Notes: generated by a model not told the origin, from the sequence alone. Shown: positions 8,745 to 16,798, numbered from the stretch's first letter. The stretch: 53,373 nucleotides of DNA from an uncultured Gammaproteobacteria bacterium (GCA_937894085.1 CALCSG010000397.1:1-53373); one strand, 5' to 3'. Numbers and translations are program-made.

Positions 8745-8788
8745 CACTTCTCTAAATCGACCTTGCGCAGGTGGCTCTAGAGAAGTGT
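8745..8788. repeat. 11-bp perfect inverted repeat with an internal hairpin
   Basis: Arms ACACTTCTCTA (8745-8755) and TAGAGAAGTGT (8778-8788) are perfectly complementary; the 22-nt interior contains a second small dyad ACCT-TGCGC-AGGT. No T-run follows, so a simple terminator is unlikely. It could be a structured RNA, a protein-binding site or a recombination site. The remainder of the 8657-9001 gap holds only the two leaders. Confidence 0.45.
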
Positions 8789-8863
8789 TATAAAGCATCC
8801 GGGTAATACCCTACACCTCTCTTTTAAAAAAACCTTCAAAGGATGAAATTCAATTAAGCTTCA

Positions 8864-8976
8864 TCGGCTTAACCGAATTGTGTCATTTTGATACATGCAT
8901 AGTGATAGCTGGTCACTTCAAATATTCAGCAATTTTACCCTCTGGGCGTATCAAGCCTATGAGGGCTGGTATGTCC
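8864..8976 (+). ncRNA. Structured leader of the CobS-like ATPase gene
   Basis: P0 candidate TCGG-CTTAA-CCGA 8864-8876; P1 GCTGG 8908-8912 with CAGC 8927-8930; core A CCCTC 8938-8942 with D GAGGG 8961-8965, B GGGC 8944-8947 with C GCCT 8955-8958, E GTCC 8973-8976. The P0-P1 gap (31 nt) is longer than in the other copies (about 8-13 nt). Confidence 0.6.
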
Positions 8977-9001
8977 GTAACTTTTATTAATGGAGATACC
9001 T

Positions 9002-9994
9002 ATGAAACTTATAAACTATCCCGTCGGTTCAACATTCGGGTTGAGCGATATCCCAGATTCTGTAACCGCTGTTGGATTTGAGGTCGAAAACCATGAAAAC
9101 GTATCTGTAAAAACTGATGGTTATGTTTTTAGAAGGGAATTACTGAGAGAGATCTTAAACTATCTCAGGGCTCCTAATGGCGATGCATTTTTCCTATCTG
9201 GTCCTACCGGGTCAGGAAAAACATCCGGAGTCACAGAAACTTTGGCACGTTTGAACTGGCCTTGCCAGGAAATTACAGCCAATGGTCGTTTCGAGTTCCA
9301 GCAACTGGTCGGACAGTTCAAGCTAGTCAGTAGAAACCCAGGTGATCAGCCTCACATGGAATATGTCTATGGCATGTTACCCATTGCCATGAAGTATGGA
9401 CATGTTTTACTTATCAATGAAATTGATCTTATCGATCCAGCGGAAATTAGCGGATTGAATGACATCATTGAAGGCAGTCCACTTGTTATACCGGAAAATG
9501 CAGGTGAAGTGATTCATCCACACCCAATGTTCAGAATTATCGCAACAGGAAATTCTAATGGGGCAGGAGATAACTCTGGGTTATATCGGGGTGTTATGGC
9601 GCAAAATATTGCGTTCATGGATAGGTTTCTGATCTCAAATGTGGGTTATATAGGCCCGGAAGCTGAGGAAGAAATATTGTCAAAATCAGTGAAAAAAATG
9701 CCCAAAAAATTACGCATGAAACTGGTGGAAGTTGCCAATGCAATTCGTAAACAATTTTTGGGTGAATCGGGTACAGGTATGGACGGCCAATTGGCAGTAA
9801 CCATGTCTACCAGAACACTTGTTCGCTGGGCTATTTTAGCGATGGACTTTCGTCAGCATCCAACGCCATTGCAATATGCCATGGATCTGTCGTTAACGAA
9901 TCGGGCGGCACCAGAGGAAGCTGAAGCAATTAGACAAATTGCATCCGGCATACTCGGTGATCAGTGGTTAGGTACCCGGCCAAAAGGAGGATAA
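9002..9994 (+). CDS. CobS/MoxR-like AAA+ ATPase
   Basis: A 330-aa AAA+ ATPase of the CobS/NorQ/MoxR kind. Walker A GPTGSGKT at about residue 67, Walker B LLINEID at about 135, and a sensor-1-like IIATGNSNG. ATG at 9002 is preferred to 8990 because a GGAG site lies 6 nt before it. In SXT/R391-like elements a cobS/cobT-like pair sits beside the bet-exo-ssb recombination genes; the VWA partner here is at 33477, 24 kb away. Such MoxR-VWA pairs typically remodel or load metal or protein complexes; the name does not imply cobalamin synthesis. The gene runs into the next one with 2 nt between. Confidence 0.8.
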   Translation: MKLINYPVGSTFGLSDIPDSVTAVGFEVENHENVSVKTDGYVFRRELLREILNYLRAPNGDAFFLSGPTGSGKTSGVTETLARLNWPCQEITANGRFEFQQLVGQFKLVSRNPGDQPHMEYVYGMLPIAMKYGHVLLINEIDLIDPAEISGLNDIIEGSPLVIPENAGEVIHPHPMFRIIATGNSNGAGDNSGLYRGVMAQNIAFMDRFLISNVGYIGPEAEEEILSKSVKKMPKKLRMKLVEVANAIRKQFLGESGTGMDGQLAVTMSTRTLVRWAILAMDFRQHPTPLQYAMDLSLTNRAAPEEAEAIRQIASGILGDQWLGTRPKGG

Positions 9995-9996
9995 TC

Positions 9997-10494
9997 ATGG
10001 ATTCACCTTCCTTTAATTGGCATATCAAGCCGGGGCAAAACAAACTGGAATTACTTGAACATCTGATTGAGCTATCTAATGAGTTCAACAAGCCCGGTCA
10101 TTTCAATCACTATTTACTCAAAGCTGATAATGATTATCAGTTGGAGTTGATACACGGATTTGAGGATAACCATATCAATCCGGATACCGGTGAAGGTGCA
10201 GGTGAAATATTGTCGAAACATGGATTCTTGCCGATTCTTTACTTTGTAACCATAAAACAAAGAATGAATCGACTTGATGCATCAGTACCAAAAGAACAAA
10301 GAGCTGTCATTTCTTTTTGCGATGAAGTAGGGGCTCCTCTTAGTATTAATGACTGGAGCGAATTAACCAACGAGTTAAGTCGCTTAAGCATGAGCACTGA
10401 GGATGTTCGTTCTTTGGCCGAAACTGTTGAATTTGTTGATAAGATCTATCGACTCGATGAGATCGATGATGTTTCACCTGGTTCATATTTTTAA
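9997..10494 (+). CDS. Unrecognised 165-aa protein downstream of the CobS-like ATPase
   Basis: Start ATG at 9997 follows AAAGGAGG, one of the strongest ribosome sites in the window, directly after the ATPase stop; the longer frame from 9964 overlaps that gene without a site. The product is acidic and soluble with no membrane segment; features include HIKPGQNKLELLEHLIEL and an acidic end DEIDDVSPGSYF. Cotranscription with the ATPase is near certain: a clear terminator follows at 10501. Function unknown. Confidence 0.75.
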   Translation: MDSPSFNWHIKPGQNKLELLEHLIELSNEFNKPGHFNHYLLKADNDYQLELIHGFEDNHINPDTGEGAGEILSKHGFLPILYFVTIKQRMNRLDASVPKEQRAVISFCDEVGAPLSINDWSELTNELSRLSMSTEDVRSLAETVEFVDKIYRLDEIDDVSPGSYF

Positions 10495-10500
10495 ACCAGG

Positions 10501-10526
10501 CAAGCGTAGATTCTACGCTTGTTTTT
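10501..10526 (+). terminator. Rho-independent terminator after the CobS-like operon
   Basis: A perfect 9-bp stem CAAGCGTAG / CTACGCTTG with a 3-nt loop and five T residues, 6 nt after the stop codon. Confidence 0.9.
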
Positions 10527-10573
10527 ATCAATGCATCCGGGTGTCTTGATAAAAGCAAGTGAAATGAATTTCG

Positions 10574-10699
10574 TCCATGATGGATATTGGTAACTGACCA
10601 ATTCAAATAATCAGTAATTTAGAGTTATAACCGAAACATGGTTTCGCTATAACAAATCAACCCATAATGGGGGTACGCCCTGTTGTGGGGATGTATCCC
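10574..10699 (+). ncRNA. Structured leader of ssb
   Basis: P0 TCCAT-G-ATGGA 10574-10584. P1 is ACTGA (10593-10597) with TCAGT (10611-10615): both ends differ from the usual GCTGG/CCAGC yet remain fully paired. An extra long hairpin follows (GTTATA..CCGAAAC-ATG-GTTTCG..TATAAC, 10624-10653). Core: A CCCATAA 10661-10667 with D TTGTGGG 10683-10689, B GGG with C CCC, E ATCCC 10695-10699. Confidence 0.7.
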
Positions 10700-10719
10700 T
10701 TTAATTTAGGAGATATAAA

Positions 10720-11193
10720 ATGTCCAATACAAATGTAGTCGTAGTTTCAGGTAATTTAGGTGCTGATGTTGAGTCCAGTGCGACCGGCGGCGGCACTATG
10801 GTGGCCAATATCCGTATTGCGGTCAACAAGCACAGTCCTGACGGACAGGGTGGTTTCAATACGAAAACATCCTGGGTTTCAGTCAAATCTTTTGGCCCCA
10901 TTGCTGAACGTATGATTGGTAAATTGTCAAAAGGCTCTAAGGTCATTATTACCGGTGAGCTGGAAGAGGAAGTCTGGAAGGACAAACAGAGTGGTGCAAA
11001 TCGCTCAAAACTGGTTGTCATTGCAAACAGCTACGAGAGCCTGTCTGGTGCAGCTAACGCCAATCAGAACCAGGGCCAATTTGCTCAGCAAAACAGTCAA
11101 AAGCAGGGTAGACAGAATAACGGTGGCCAGAATAATGGCTATCAACAGCAACCTAAATCCCAGCAGGATCAATCTCGACCTGCCGGTTACTAG
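10720..11193 (+). CDS. ssb: Single-stranded DNA-binding protein, element-encoded
   Basis: An OB-fold SSB of 157 aa: NVVVVSGNLGADVE near the start, IAVNKH, SWVSVKSFG and KVIITGELEEEVWKD over residues 1-110. It coats single-stranded DNA during conjugative entry and recombination. The tail is Gln/Asn-rich (about residues 115-150) and ends SRPAGY: the acidic DDxIPF tip by which most SSBs recruit partner proteins is absent. It stands between the CobS-like and Bet genes and has its own full leader. Start ATG at 10720 follows TTAGGAG. Confidence 0.9.
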   Translation: MSNTNVVVVSGNLGADVESSATGGGTMVANIRIAVNKHSPDGQGGFNTKTSWVSVKSFGPIAERMIGKLSKGSKVIITGELEEEVWKDKQSGANRSKLVVIANSYESLSGAANANQNQGQFAQQNSQKQGRQNNGGQNNGYQQQPKSQQDQSRPAGY

Positions 11194-11209
11194 GGCTTCG
11201 CTACATCAA

Positions 11210-11246
11210 CCCTAAAGGGGATATCTCCCCTTTAGGGAAGGTGTCT
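11210..11246 (+). ncRNA. A-E leader of the 71-aa gene
   Basis: A CCCTAAA 11210-11216 and D TTTAGGG 11231-11237 flank B GGGG and C CCCC to make one continuous 11-bp stem around a 6-nt loop. E GTCTC (11242-11246) is followed by nine T residues, so a D-E pairing would resemble a terminator. Confidence 0.6.
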
Positions 11247-11267
11247 CTTTTTTTTTGGAGGCATCTA

Positions 11268-11483
11268 ATGAATGAAAGAAAATCCTATTTGCGCTGGCTG
11301 GATACGGCCAGCATTCCAGAGCTTGAGAGAAAATTGATCAGGCTTGAATCAATTGAGTTCCGCTTAACCGATCCAGATGTTATTGCAGAATATAACTGGA
11401 TTAAAGGGAAACTGATTGAGGAGATGGATATACGCAGACAACTTGGGGATATGGAGAATTTACTCGTTAATCAAGCAGGGTAA
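11268..11483 (+). CDS. Small 71-aa protein of unknown function
   Basis: ATG at 11268 follows GGAGG and the leader; the earlier ATG at 11241 has neither. The product is mostly helical and charged (YLRWLDTASIPELERKLIRL..) with no membrane segment. It ends at 11483, immediately against the stop codon of the convergent gene. No family recognised. Confidence 0.65.
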   Translation: MNERKSYLRWLDTASIPELERKLIRLESIEFRLTDPDVIAEYNWIKGKLIEEMDIRRQLGDMENLLVNQAG

Positions 11484-11801
11484 TTATTCGACGATTCTTA
11501 ATTTTCTTTTAACCTCATCGTCCGGGTGGTCGAATAACGCAGTTCGCAATAAGTCGAATTCGCTGTTATGTAACCACCTGTTCGATCTTTCGACCAGCAT
11601 ATCCATGAACATCGGAGCTGCTTCTTTTCTTGCTTTGTAATAATCATCTAAAGTCTTGATCGTTTTTATATCAATACCGGAATTTGCGAAGTAAGACGTT
11701 AACTCATCCAAACCCTTACGGGTAAATCGTAAGTTACCGTCAGAATCAATTAGATATACATGGTTGGTCATTCCAATCGCTCTTAATGTTTTATTAAACA
11801 T
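11484..11801 (-). CDS. Unknown 105-aa protein, convergent to the small gene
   Basis: A soluble protein (TNHVYLIDSDGNLRFTRKGL, then WLHNSEFDLLRTALFDHPDDE). The stop codons of this and the plus-strand neighbour touch with no base between. Its ribosome site is weak. It is the only minus-strand gene inside the leader-controlled block, and its start lies 80 bp from that of bet, so the two promoters face apart. Function unknown. Confidence 0.5.
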   Translation of the reverse strand: MFNKTLRAIGMTNHVYLIDSDGNLRFTRKGLDELTSYFANSGIDIKTIKTLDDYYKARKEAAPMFMDMLVERSNRWLHNSEFDLLRTALFDHPDDEVKRKLRIVE

Positions 11802-11815
11802 AAGAATATTTTAAA

Positions 11816-11872
11816 CCGGAGGGTTTGCAAAGCCCTTTGGCCTTGCTCCCTCCAAAATTCACTCCTGGGAGT
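11816..11872 (+). ncRNA. Variant leader of bet that can hide the ribosome site
   Basis: GGAGGG (11818-11823) pairs with CCCTCC (11848-11853). A second hairpin ACTCC-TG-GGAGT (11861-11872) contains the GGGAG ribosome site 8 nt before the ATG at 11881. The block order differs from the other copies, so it is a divergent member or an independent translational control. Confidence 0.5.
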
Positions 11873-11880
11873 AAATACTA

Positions 11881-12945
11881 ATGGCTAAAAATGCTATTCA
11901 ACGTGCTGATATGAGCACAACGACAAATCCAATCGTCACAAAGATAGCTGAAAAGTTCTCGGTTGACTCTGAGTCCTTACTATCGACATTAAAGGCCACA
12001 GCTTTTAAACAATCAGGTGACAATGTTATAACGAATGAGCAGATGTATGCTCTGCTGATCGTCAGTGATCAGTATAACCTGAACCCGTTTACCAAGGAGA
12101 TTTATGCTTTCCCTGATAAATTTGGTGGCATAGTCCCCGTGGTCAGTGTAGATGGATGGAATCGAATTGCCAATGAACACCCTCATTTTGATGGAGTGGA
12201 ATTTGAATATTCAATAGATGTGGTCAGGCCGGAAGGTGCTGGAGCGCATTGCCATGCATGGATTGAAACTATTTTGTACCGCAAGGACAGAAAGCATCCA
12301 ACACGTGTTCGAGAGTACCTGGATGAATGTTACAAAACACCCTACCAGGATTATGTTACAGGCCAGGTAAAAAATGGTCCCTGGCAATCACATCCCAAGC
12401 GGATGTTACGACACAAATCCGAAATCCAGTGTTATCGCGTGGGATTTGGTTTTGTTGGTATTTACGATGAAGATGAGGCGCTGCGCATTATTAATAATGA
12501 TGTTGAGCAGGCACCTCAACAGGTCTCTAAGGCATCCGTCGTAAGTATTCAATCAACCAGGCCACAAACAGAATCAGAGATGCAAGCTCATTTACCGGCT
12601 CCTGAGACTGAAGAACCTTTCGATGAGAAAGTTGTTGATGAGTTTGTAGAACGTTTATGTCAGCGAGCGGTGAAAACCAACCAATGGCAGGCTGCAAAGG
12701 ATCTTATCGATGAACGATATGTTGGAGGAGCAAGAACCCATGCGCAAAACAAGCTATCCGAACAGGAGCAACTTTCTAGTAACGGCAATGGTTCGGAACA
12801 GGCGGATGATGAGTCCACATCTCAGGGGAATGTAGCTGAATCTACCCAGCCTGAAGTGAAAACTCAAACGTCATCTCGCAAGAAATCTAATCCAGATAAG
12901 GTGCTGTCACAGCAAAATGATTCAAACGGACAGAATTTCTTTTAA
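11881..12945 (+). CDS. bet: Bet/RecT-family single-strand annealing protein
   Basis: The first 215 residues are the RecT/Bet annealase (Red beta-like): QMYALLIVSDQYNLNPFTKEIYAFP, GIVPVVSVDGWNRIANEHP, WQSHPKRMLRHKSEIQCYRVGF. Residues 220-354 form a low-complexity Ser/Gln/Asn linker. It anneals complementary strands behind the exonuclease encoded next door. SXT/R391 and IncA/C elements carry the same bet-exo pair and use it for hybrid-element formation. The stop is followed at once by the leader of exo. Confidence 0.9.
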   Translation: MAKNAIQRADMSTTTNPIVTKIAEKFSVDSESLLSTLKATAFKQSGDNVITNEQMYALLIVSDQYNLNPFTKEIYAFPDKFGGIVPVVSVDGWNRIANEHPHFDGVEFEYSIDVVRPEGAGAHCHAWIETILYRKDRKHPTRVREYLDECYKTPYQDYVTGQVKNGPWQSHPKRMLRHKSEIQCYRVGFGFVGIYDEDEALRIINNDVEQAPQQVSKASVVSIQSTRPQTESEMQAHLPAPETEEPFDEKVVDEFVERLCQRAVKTNQWQAAKDLIDERYVGGARTHAQNKLSEQEQLSSNGNGSEQADDESTSQGNVAESTQPEVKTQTSSRKKSNPDKVLSQQNDSNGQNFF

Positions 12946-12984
12946 CCCCAGGTAGGGAGCCCCTTACCTGGGGGCTTTTGCCTC
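12946..12984 (+). ncRNA. A-E leader of exo
   Basis: A CCCCAGGTA (12946-12954) begins one base after the bet stop and pairs perfectly with D TACCTGGGG (12965-12973); B GGG and C CCCC lie inside. D continues as GGGGGC, which can pair with E GCCTCT (12980-12985) across a TTTT loop. Confidence 0.65.
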
Positions 12985-13002
12985 TCAATATAGGAGAGAT
13001 TT

Positions 13003-14034
13003 GTGAAGATTATCAATCTAGCACAAAGAAGTCCTGAATGGCTTAAGTGGCGCGAAGGTGGAATAACGGCTTCTGATGCCTCAACGGCATTGGGAATCAG
13101 TAAATACAAAACGCCCTGGCGATTATGGGCAGAGAAAACAGGTCGGGCACTACCAGATGATTTATCCAAAAATCCGCATGTGGCGCGAGGTGTTGAGAAT
13201 GAGGATAAAGTTCGGCTTTGTGCTGAAAAGCATTTAGGCGAAGAATTTTTACTTCCGGTTTGTATCGAAAGTGAAAAGTATCCTTTTATCAAGGCCTCTT
13301 TGGATGGCATTACAGAGGATGGAATTCCAACGGAGTTTAAATGCCCCTGTTTCTCACAATGGGAGGATATAGCGACGAATGAAGAGCATTCTGAAGCGTA
13401 TCAGCTTTACTCCCCCCAGGTTCAGCATCAAATGTTTGCTGCTGATGAAGCCGACCATGGTTGGTTATGCTTTGTGAATCCGGCAGATGATCAGGATTAC
13501 CGAATCTTTAAGATACTTAGAGATGAGGAGATGGTTAAAGATTTAATAACCGCCTGTGAAACACTGTGGACATGTATTTCAAAAAACAAGCCACCAGAGC
13601 TGGACGAAAAACGGGATTTATTTTTTCCTTCGGAACAATCGGTTATCGATAGCTGGAAATACAACGCTACCGAATACCGCTTGGCAGATCAGCAGATTAA
13701 GGATCTGGAAAATAAACTCGAAAAGATTAAATCCAAAAAGACATTCGTCCTGGATTCACTTAAATCATTGATGGGTGATTTCTATCATGCAGATTATGCG
13801 GGTGTGTCAATAACACGTTTTGAAAAACGTGGTGCTATTGATTATCCGACTTTGCTAAATGAGAACGTCCCTGAAATAACTAAGGACGATATTGAACGGT
13901 ATAGAAAATTGGGTTCTACGCAATATAGAAGCGCAGCTACTCATACTGCTTTACCGAACAACATCGTTGATATAGACATCAAAAAGACCGTCGAGGATAT
14001 CGAAGAAGGTCCTTTGGTATCTATGTACTTCTAA
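13003..14034 (+). CDS. exo: YqaJ-type viral recombinase / Exo-like alkaline exonuclease
   Basis: A lambda-exonuclease-like PD-(D/E)xK enzyme of 343 aa that resects double-strand ends for the Bet annealase. Seen: RSPEWLKWREGGITASDAST near the N-terminus, FIKASLDGI with the metal-binding Asp, and TEFKCP with the E-x-K pair. The C-terminal third is a coiled coil plus an extension. GTG at 13003 is the start, 5 nt after a TAGGAGAG site. A strong terminator closes the gene at 14036. Confidence 0.85.
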   Translation: MKIINLAQRSPEWLKWREGGITASDASTALGISKYKTPWRLWAEKTGRALPDDLSKNPHVARGVENEDKVRLCAEKHLGEEFLLPVCIESEKYPFIKASLDGITEDGIPTEFKCPCFSQWEDIATNEEHSEAYQLYSPQVQHQMFAADEADHGWLCFVNPADDQDYRIFKILRDEEMVKDLITACETLWTCISKNKPPELDEKRDLFFPSEQSVIDSWKYNATEYRLADQQIKDLENKLEKIKSKKTFVLDSLKSLMGDFYHADYAGVSITRFEKRGAIDYPTLLNENVPEITKDDIERYRKLGSTQYRSAATHTALPNNIVDIDIKKTVEDIEEGPLVSMYF

Positions 14035-14035
14035 T

Positions 14036-14069
14036 AATGATCAGGGGCCTTTGGCCCCTATCATTTTTT
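14036..14069 (+). terminator. Rho-independent terminator after exo
   Basis: AGGGGCC-TTT-GGCCCCT stem, extendable outward by ATGAT/ATCAT, followed by TTTTTTA. Confidence 0.85.
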
Positions 14070-14157
14070 ATTGCTGTTTTATATGGAGACAGTGATAAAA
14101 AGTGATACTTGAATTTTTCACTTAAACCCTTTTTAACGCATCACAGAGAGTATAGAT

Positions 14158-15240
14158 ATGAAAGAAATATACAAACTATCAACCCTGGGTCTGGGGACGC
14201 TTATCACCATTGCGGTGAGTCTCGCCTGTTCCTATTGGTTTTTTCATTCCCTTATGGGGGGTGACGGATACCAGGCTATAGGTGCTGGTATTGCCGGGTG
14301 TGCCATTCAGTTATTTGGGTATGGTTTCGCGGTAACGTATCTACCTATTAACAATGTACTTAGAGTCGGCCTGTGCATTGTTCCGCTTGGACTTTCCATG
14401 CTTTCAACATATTCTGCCTTATACGGCTACCTGTCACATGAAAAAGATACTGGTGTGATCAATACTAGAAAGCAGGAGTTGATCTTTAATATTCTTGAGC
14501 AATCCGCAGAGGATAAAAAGATTGCCTCAGCGGCCGCAGATCAAGGTGTGGGTCAGTCTTATCGAAGCCAGGCAAAAAAGTTTCTGGAGCTGAATAACAA
14601 GTCACGCGATAAAGATGAACAGCTCTTGAGTAAACTTGATAATGAACAGGAAAACAAACGAGCCGCTTCACCGCTTGATGGGCTGGTCAAGGTTACAGGA
14701 GATAGTGAATTGACGACCATTATATTCTGTGTTTGGCTGGCGATAATGTTTGATATGTTACCCGTGGTTTCAATTGGAGTTTTTTCCAGAAAAAAAGAAG
14801 AGGATCGTTATGTTATTGCGCATCATGGTGAAACATTAGCTGACAAGGAAGCGTTTGAGCATAAGCCTGTTATAAAGCAACGGAAAGATAAGTCTGAGTG
14901 GACACCACAGGAGCAACCCGTTAAAAATCCACTACCTGAAAAGAAAAAGGTATCGTCCAATAAGGACAATCATGCACCGGCAACTGCCCGAAGTACTAGC
15001 GCACCTAAAGGATATGTTAAGAAACATAATAACCTGGATGATAGCCTTATAATCAATGAAATTATGAACGGTAATATCAGACCCACTTACAAAGAAATTA
15101 TGAAATTTACAGGCTGGACAAAACACAAAACAGCACCTTTTATTAATAGATGCCTGGATCAAGGAATTCTCCAGAAAAAAGGGAACAAGTTTATTTTAGT
15201 TGAGAATGTGACCTACCTTCAACCACAGATGGCAATATGA
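14158..15240 (+). CDS. Membrane protein with a C-terminal winged-helix-like region, 360 aa
   Basis: Three hydrophobic segments near residues 8-30, 38-62 and 65-88, a soluble coiled region (about 100-180), a fourth hydrophobic segment around 184-206 (IIFCVWLAIMFDMLPVVSI), then a long basic Lys/Pro/Ser linker. The last 70 residues (INEIMNGNIRPTYKEIMKFT, WTKHKTAPFINRCLDQ) look like a small winged helix, as in membrane-tethered DNA-binding or plasmid maintenance proteins. No named family recognised. It lies between the exo terminator and the next full leader, so it is probably a single-gene unit. Confidence 0.6.
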   Translation: MKEIYKLSTLGLGTLITIAVSLACSYWFFHSLMGGDGYQAIGAGIAGCAIQLFGYGFAVTYLPINNVLRVGLCIVPLGLSMLSTYSALYGYLSHEKDTGVINTRKQELIFNILEQSAEDKKIASAAADQGVGQSYRSQAKKFLELNNKSRDKDEQLLSKLDNEQENKRAASPLDGLVKVTGDSELTTIIFCVWLAIMFDMLPVVSIGVFSRKKEEDRYVIAHHGETLADKEAFEHKPVIKQRKDKSEWTPQEQPVKNPLPEKKKVSSNKDNHAPATARSTSAPKGYVKKHNNLDDSLIINEIMNGNIRPTYKEIMKFTGWTKHKTAPFINRCLDQGILQKKGNKFILVENVTYLQPQMAI

Positions 15241-15319
15241 CCGAAGCAAATTCCGAATTAGCACTCCTTCGTCAACACGGTAATAATCAGTCTTGCACTC
15301 CAACAAAAAGCACGGTTTT

Positions 15320-15416
15320 GTTCCACTGGAACGAAAAGTGAAGTAGCTGGCTTCCTAAAACAATCAGCATTTCATTAACCCTGTGGGGAAAGTCCCCATT
15401 TCAGGGGCCTTTCTCC
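15320..15416 (+). ncRNA. Structured leader of the 131-aa gene
   Basis: P0 GTTCC-ACT-GGAAC 15320-15332; P1 GCTG(G) 15346-15350 with CAGC 15365-15368; core A CCCTG 15379-15383 with D CAGGG 15402-15406, B GGGG with C CCCC, E TTCTCC 15411-15416. Over about 70 bp it is nearly identical to the methyltransferase leader at 16703. Confidence 0.7.
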
Positions 15417-15437
15417 ATATAAACCTGGAGTAAGAAA

Positions 15438-15833
15438 ATGATAACTACTGTTGAAAAAATAGCCTATGGCATTGCTACTGCGCAATGTTTAGTCCTGCCA
15501 GATGACTATGATGAAAAATGGTATCGGGCATATACATTTCTTTCTGATGTTATTGAGAAAGAATGTGACCCTGAAGTGTATGGCTTTTTTAAATGGGAAA
15601 ACCTGGAACACTTAACCTGGCCCAAGGTGCTGGATCACATCGAAACAGAGAAGCACTTCATTGCTAAGCAGTTCAATAAGCTTTTACTGTGTGCGAAAAA
15701 GGGCATAGTTCATTCAGCTATTGAGTGTACTCTTGATAGTGATTTGAATGCACTCGATCTGGATTTTCAGATAAAGCAGGGTGCTCAAAGAAGTGGTCTG
15801 GAGGAATGGATAAATGGAGTTCATGATGATTGA
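15438..15833 (+). CDS. Unknown acidic 131-aa protein
   Basis: ATG at 15438 follows a TGGAG site and a full leader. The product is acidic and helical (VEKIAYGIATAQCLVLPDDY, YRAYTFLSDVIEKECDPEVY) and ends GLEEWINGVHDD. The WGR-like gene starts inside its last 20 bases, so the two are translationally coupled. No family recognised. Confidence 0.65.
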   Translation: MITTVEKIAYGIATAQCLVLPDDYDEKWYRAYTFLSDVIEKECDPEVYGFFKWENLEHLTWPKVLDHIETEKHFIAKQFNKLLLCAKKGIVHSAIECTLDSDLNALDLDFQIKQGAQRSGLEEWINGVHDD

Positions 15834-16167
15834 TATTTATCATTTTGTTGATGGCAGGTCAGATAAGATCTGGGCTATCGATATGGACTCAACTCAACCC
15901 GGTGTTTATACAGTCTGGTATGGACGTAGAACGAATACGTTAACTACAAGACAGGTAAGCACAAATGAGCTCTTACAGAAAATACAGTCCAAACTGAATA
16001 AAGGTTATCAGCGCGTGAATGGTTCAATACATAATAATCAGTACAGACCTACTGGCATGAGTAGCGCACCTTCGCCTCCGCCTCCCCAGGTGAAAATGAA
16101 GAAGCCTGCAAAGATGATAGTTGATTTATCGAAAGTTGATTCTGATGCTACCAGTTCTTTTTTTTAG
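15814..16167 (+). CDS. WGR-like domain protein, 117 aa
   Basis: Residues about 5-65 resemble a WGR domain: YTVWYGRRTNTLTTRQVSTN and then LNKGYQRVNG, matching the usual W-x-GR and KGY elements. WGR domains bind nucleic acid ends in PARPs and in bacterial homologues. A Pro-rich stretch (SAPSPPPPQV) and a short acidic tail ending SSFF follow. Alternative starts at 15823 and 15826 are possible; 15814 is chosen for the GGAGG at 15800-15804. It overlaps the preceding gene by 20 bp. Confidence 0.6.
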   Translation: MEFMMIDIYHFVDGRSDKIWAIDMDSTQPGVYTVWYGRRTNTLTTRQVSTNELLQKIQSKLNKGYQRVNGSIHNNQYRPTGMSSAPSPPPPQVKMKKPAKMIVDLSKVDSDATSSFF

Positions 16168-16187
16168 TGATTATGTGGAGAGATACT

Positions 16188-16259
16188 ATGACTCAACAAT
16201 ATCACGTCGCGGTGAAAGTGAGTGATAAAGAGCAGATATATTTTGTCTTCTGGAGTTAA
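16188..16259 (+). CDS. Possible 23-aa peptide or decayed gene start
   Basis: ATG at 16188 follows TGGAGAG at a good distance and opens 23 codons (MTQQYHVAVKVSDKEQ..). Its start resembles that of the short frame at 35853 (MKQQYD..), which also follows a leader. It may be the surviving start of a truncated gene. Confidence 0.3.
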   Translation: MTQQYHVAVKVSDKEQIYFVFWS

Positions 16260-16497
16260 TAATACCGTATAAATTCTAAGAGGTGCTTTGCTTATAGAAG
16301 AGTTTATATCTGGTCTAATTTCGTGGTACTGACTTGTTTGCGGTTGATGTGGCACTTTGATGTACAGCATCACCGTTTATACATAAAGAAGGATGTACTA
16401 TTTTATCTAAACTAACCAGGTATCTATGGCGAAAAAAGCTGTTGATTGAAGCTTGATTTTGTTTTTTTATAGATGGTTAACATTCTGCATTTTTAAC

Positions 16498-16617
16498 ATG
16501 CCAATGAGTGATACTTCAATGGGTGTTACTTTTGATGAAAGTGCTGAGACAAGATATGGACCAATGGTTTTTCCTTATATATCGAGTGGAAAAGCATTAA
16601 GTCAATTCTGTGATTAA
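16498..16617 (+). pseudogene. Possible 39-aa reading frame or C-terminal remnant
   Basis: An open frame MPMSDTSMGVTFDESAET..FCD ends 12 nt before a strong terminator. It has no ribosome site and the frame is open upstream for a few codons, so it is more likely the end of a decayed gene than a free-standing one. The rest of 16260-16620 shows nothing else. Confidence 0.3.
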
Positions 16618-16629
16618 CTCTAAAAAATA

Positions 16630-16656
16630 CCCCTCCGGTTATCGGAGGGGTTTATC
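16630..16656 (+). terminator. Rho-independent terminator before the methyltransferase leader
   Basis: CCCCTCCG-GTTAT-CGGAGGGG stem followed by TTTATCTGTTTTT. Confidence 0.85.
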
Positions 16657-16702
16657 TGTTTTTCAATGCGTATTATCAGTATTTATTGAAAAGCACGGTT
16701 TT

Positions 16703-16798
16703 GTTCCACTGGAACGAAAAGTGAAGTAGCTGACTTCCAAAAATAACCAGCAATTTATTAACCTAATCGGGGAATATCTCCCCGACTGGGAGTTTCCC
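16703..16798 (+). ncRNA. Structured leader of the DUF4942 methyltransferase gene
   Basis: P0 GTTCC-ACT-GGAAC 16703-16715; P1 GCTG 16729-16732 with CAGC at 16748-16751; core B TCGGGG with C CCCCGA, A CCT (16762-16764) with D GGG (16788-16790), and D GGGA with E TCCC (about 16795-16798). Confidence 0.65.

Noticed and set aside
14100-14157. Possible leader before the 360-aa membrane protein
   Set aside because: AAACCC is present, but no matching G-blocks or stems follow.
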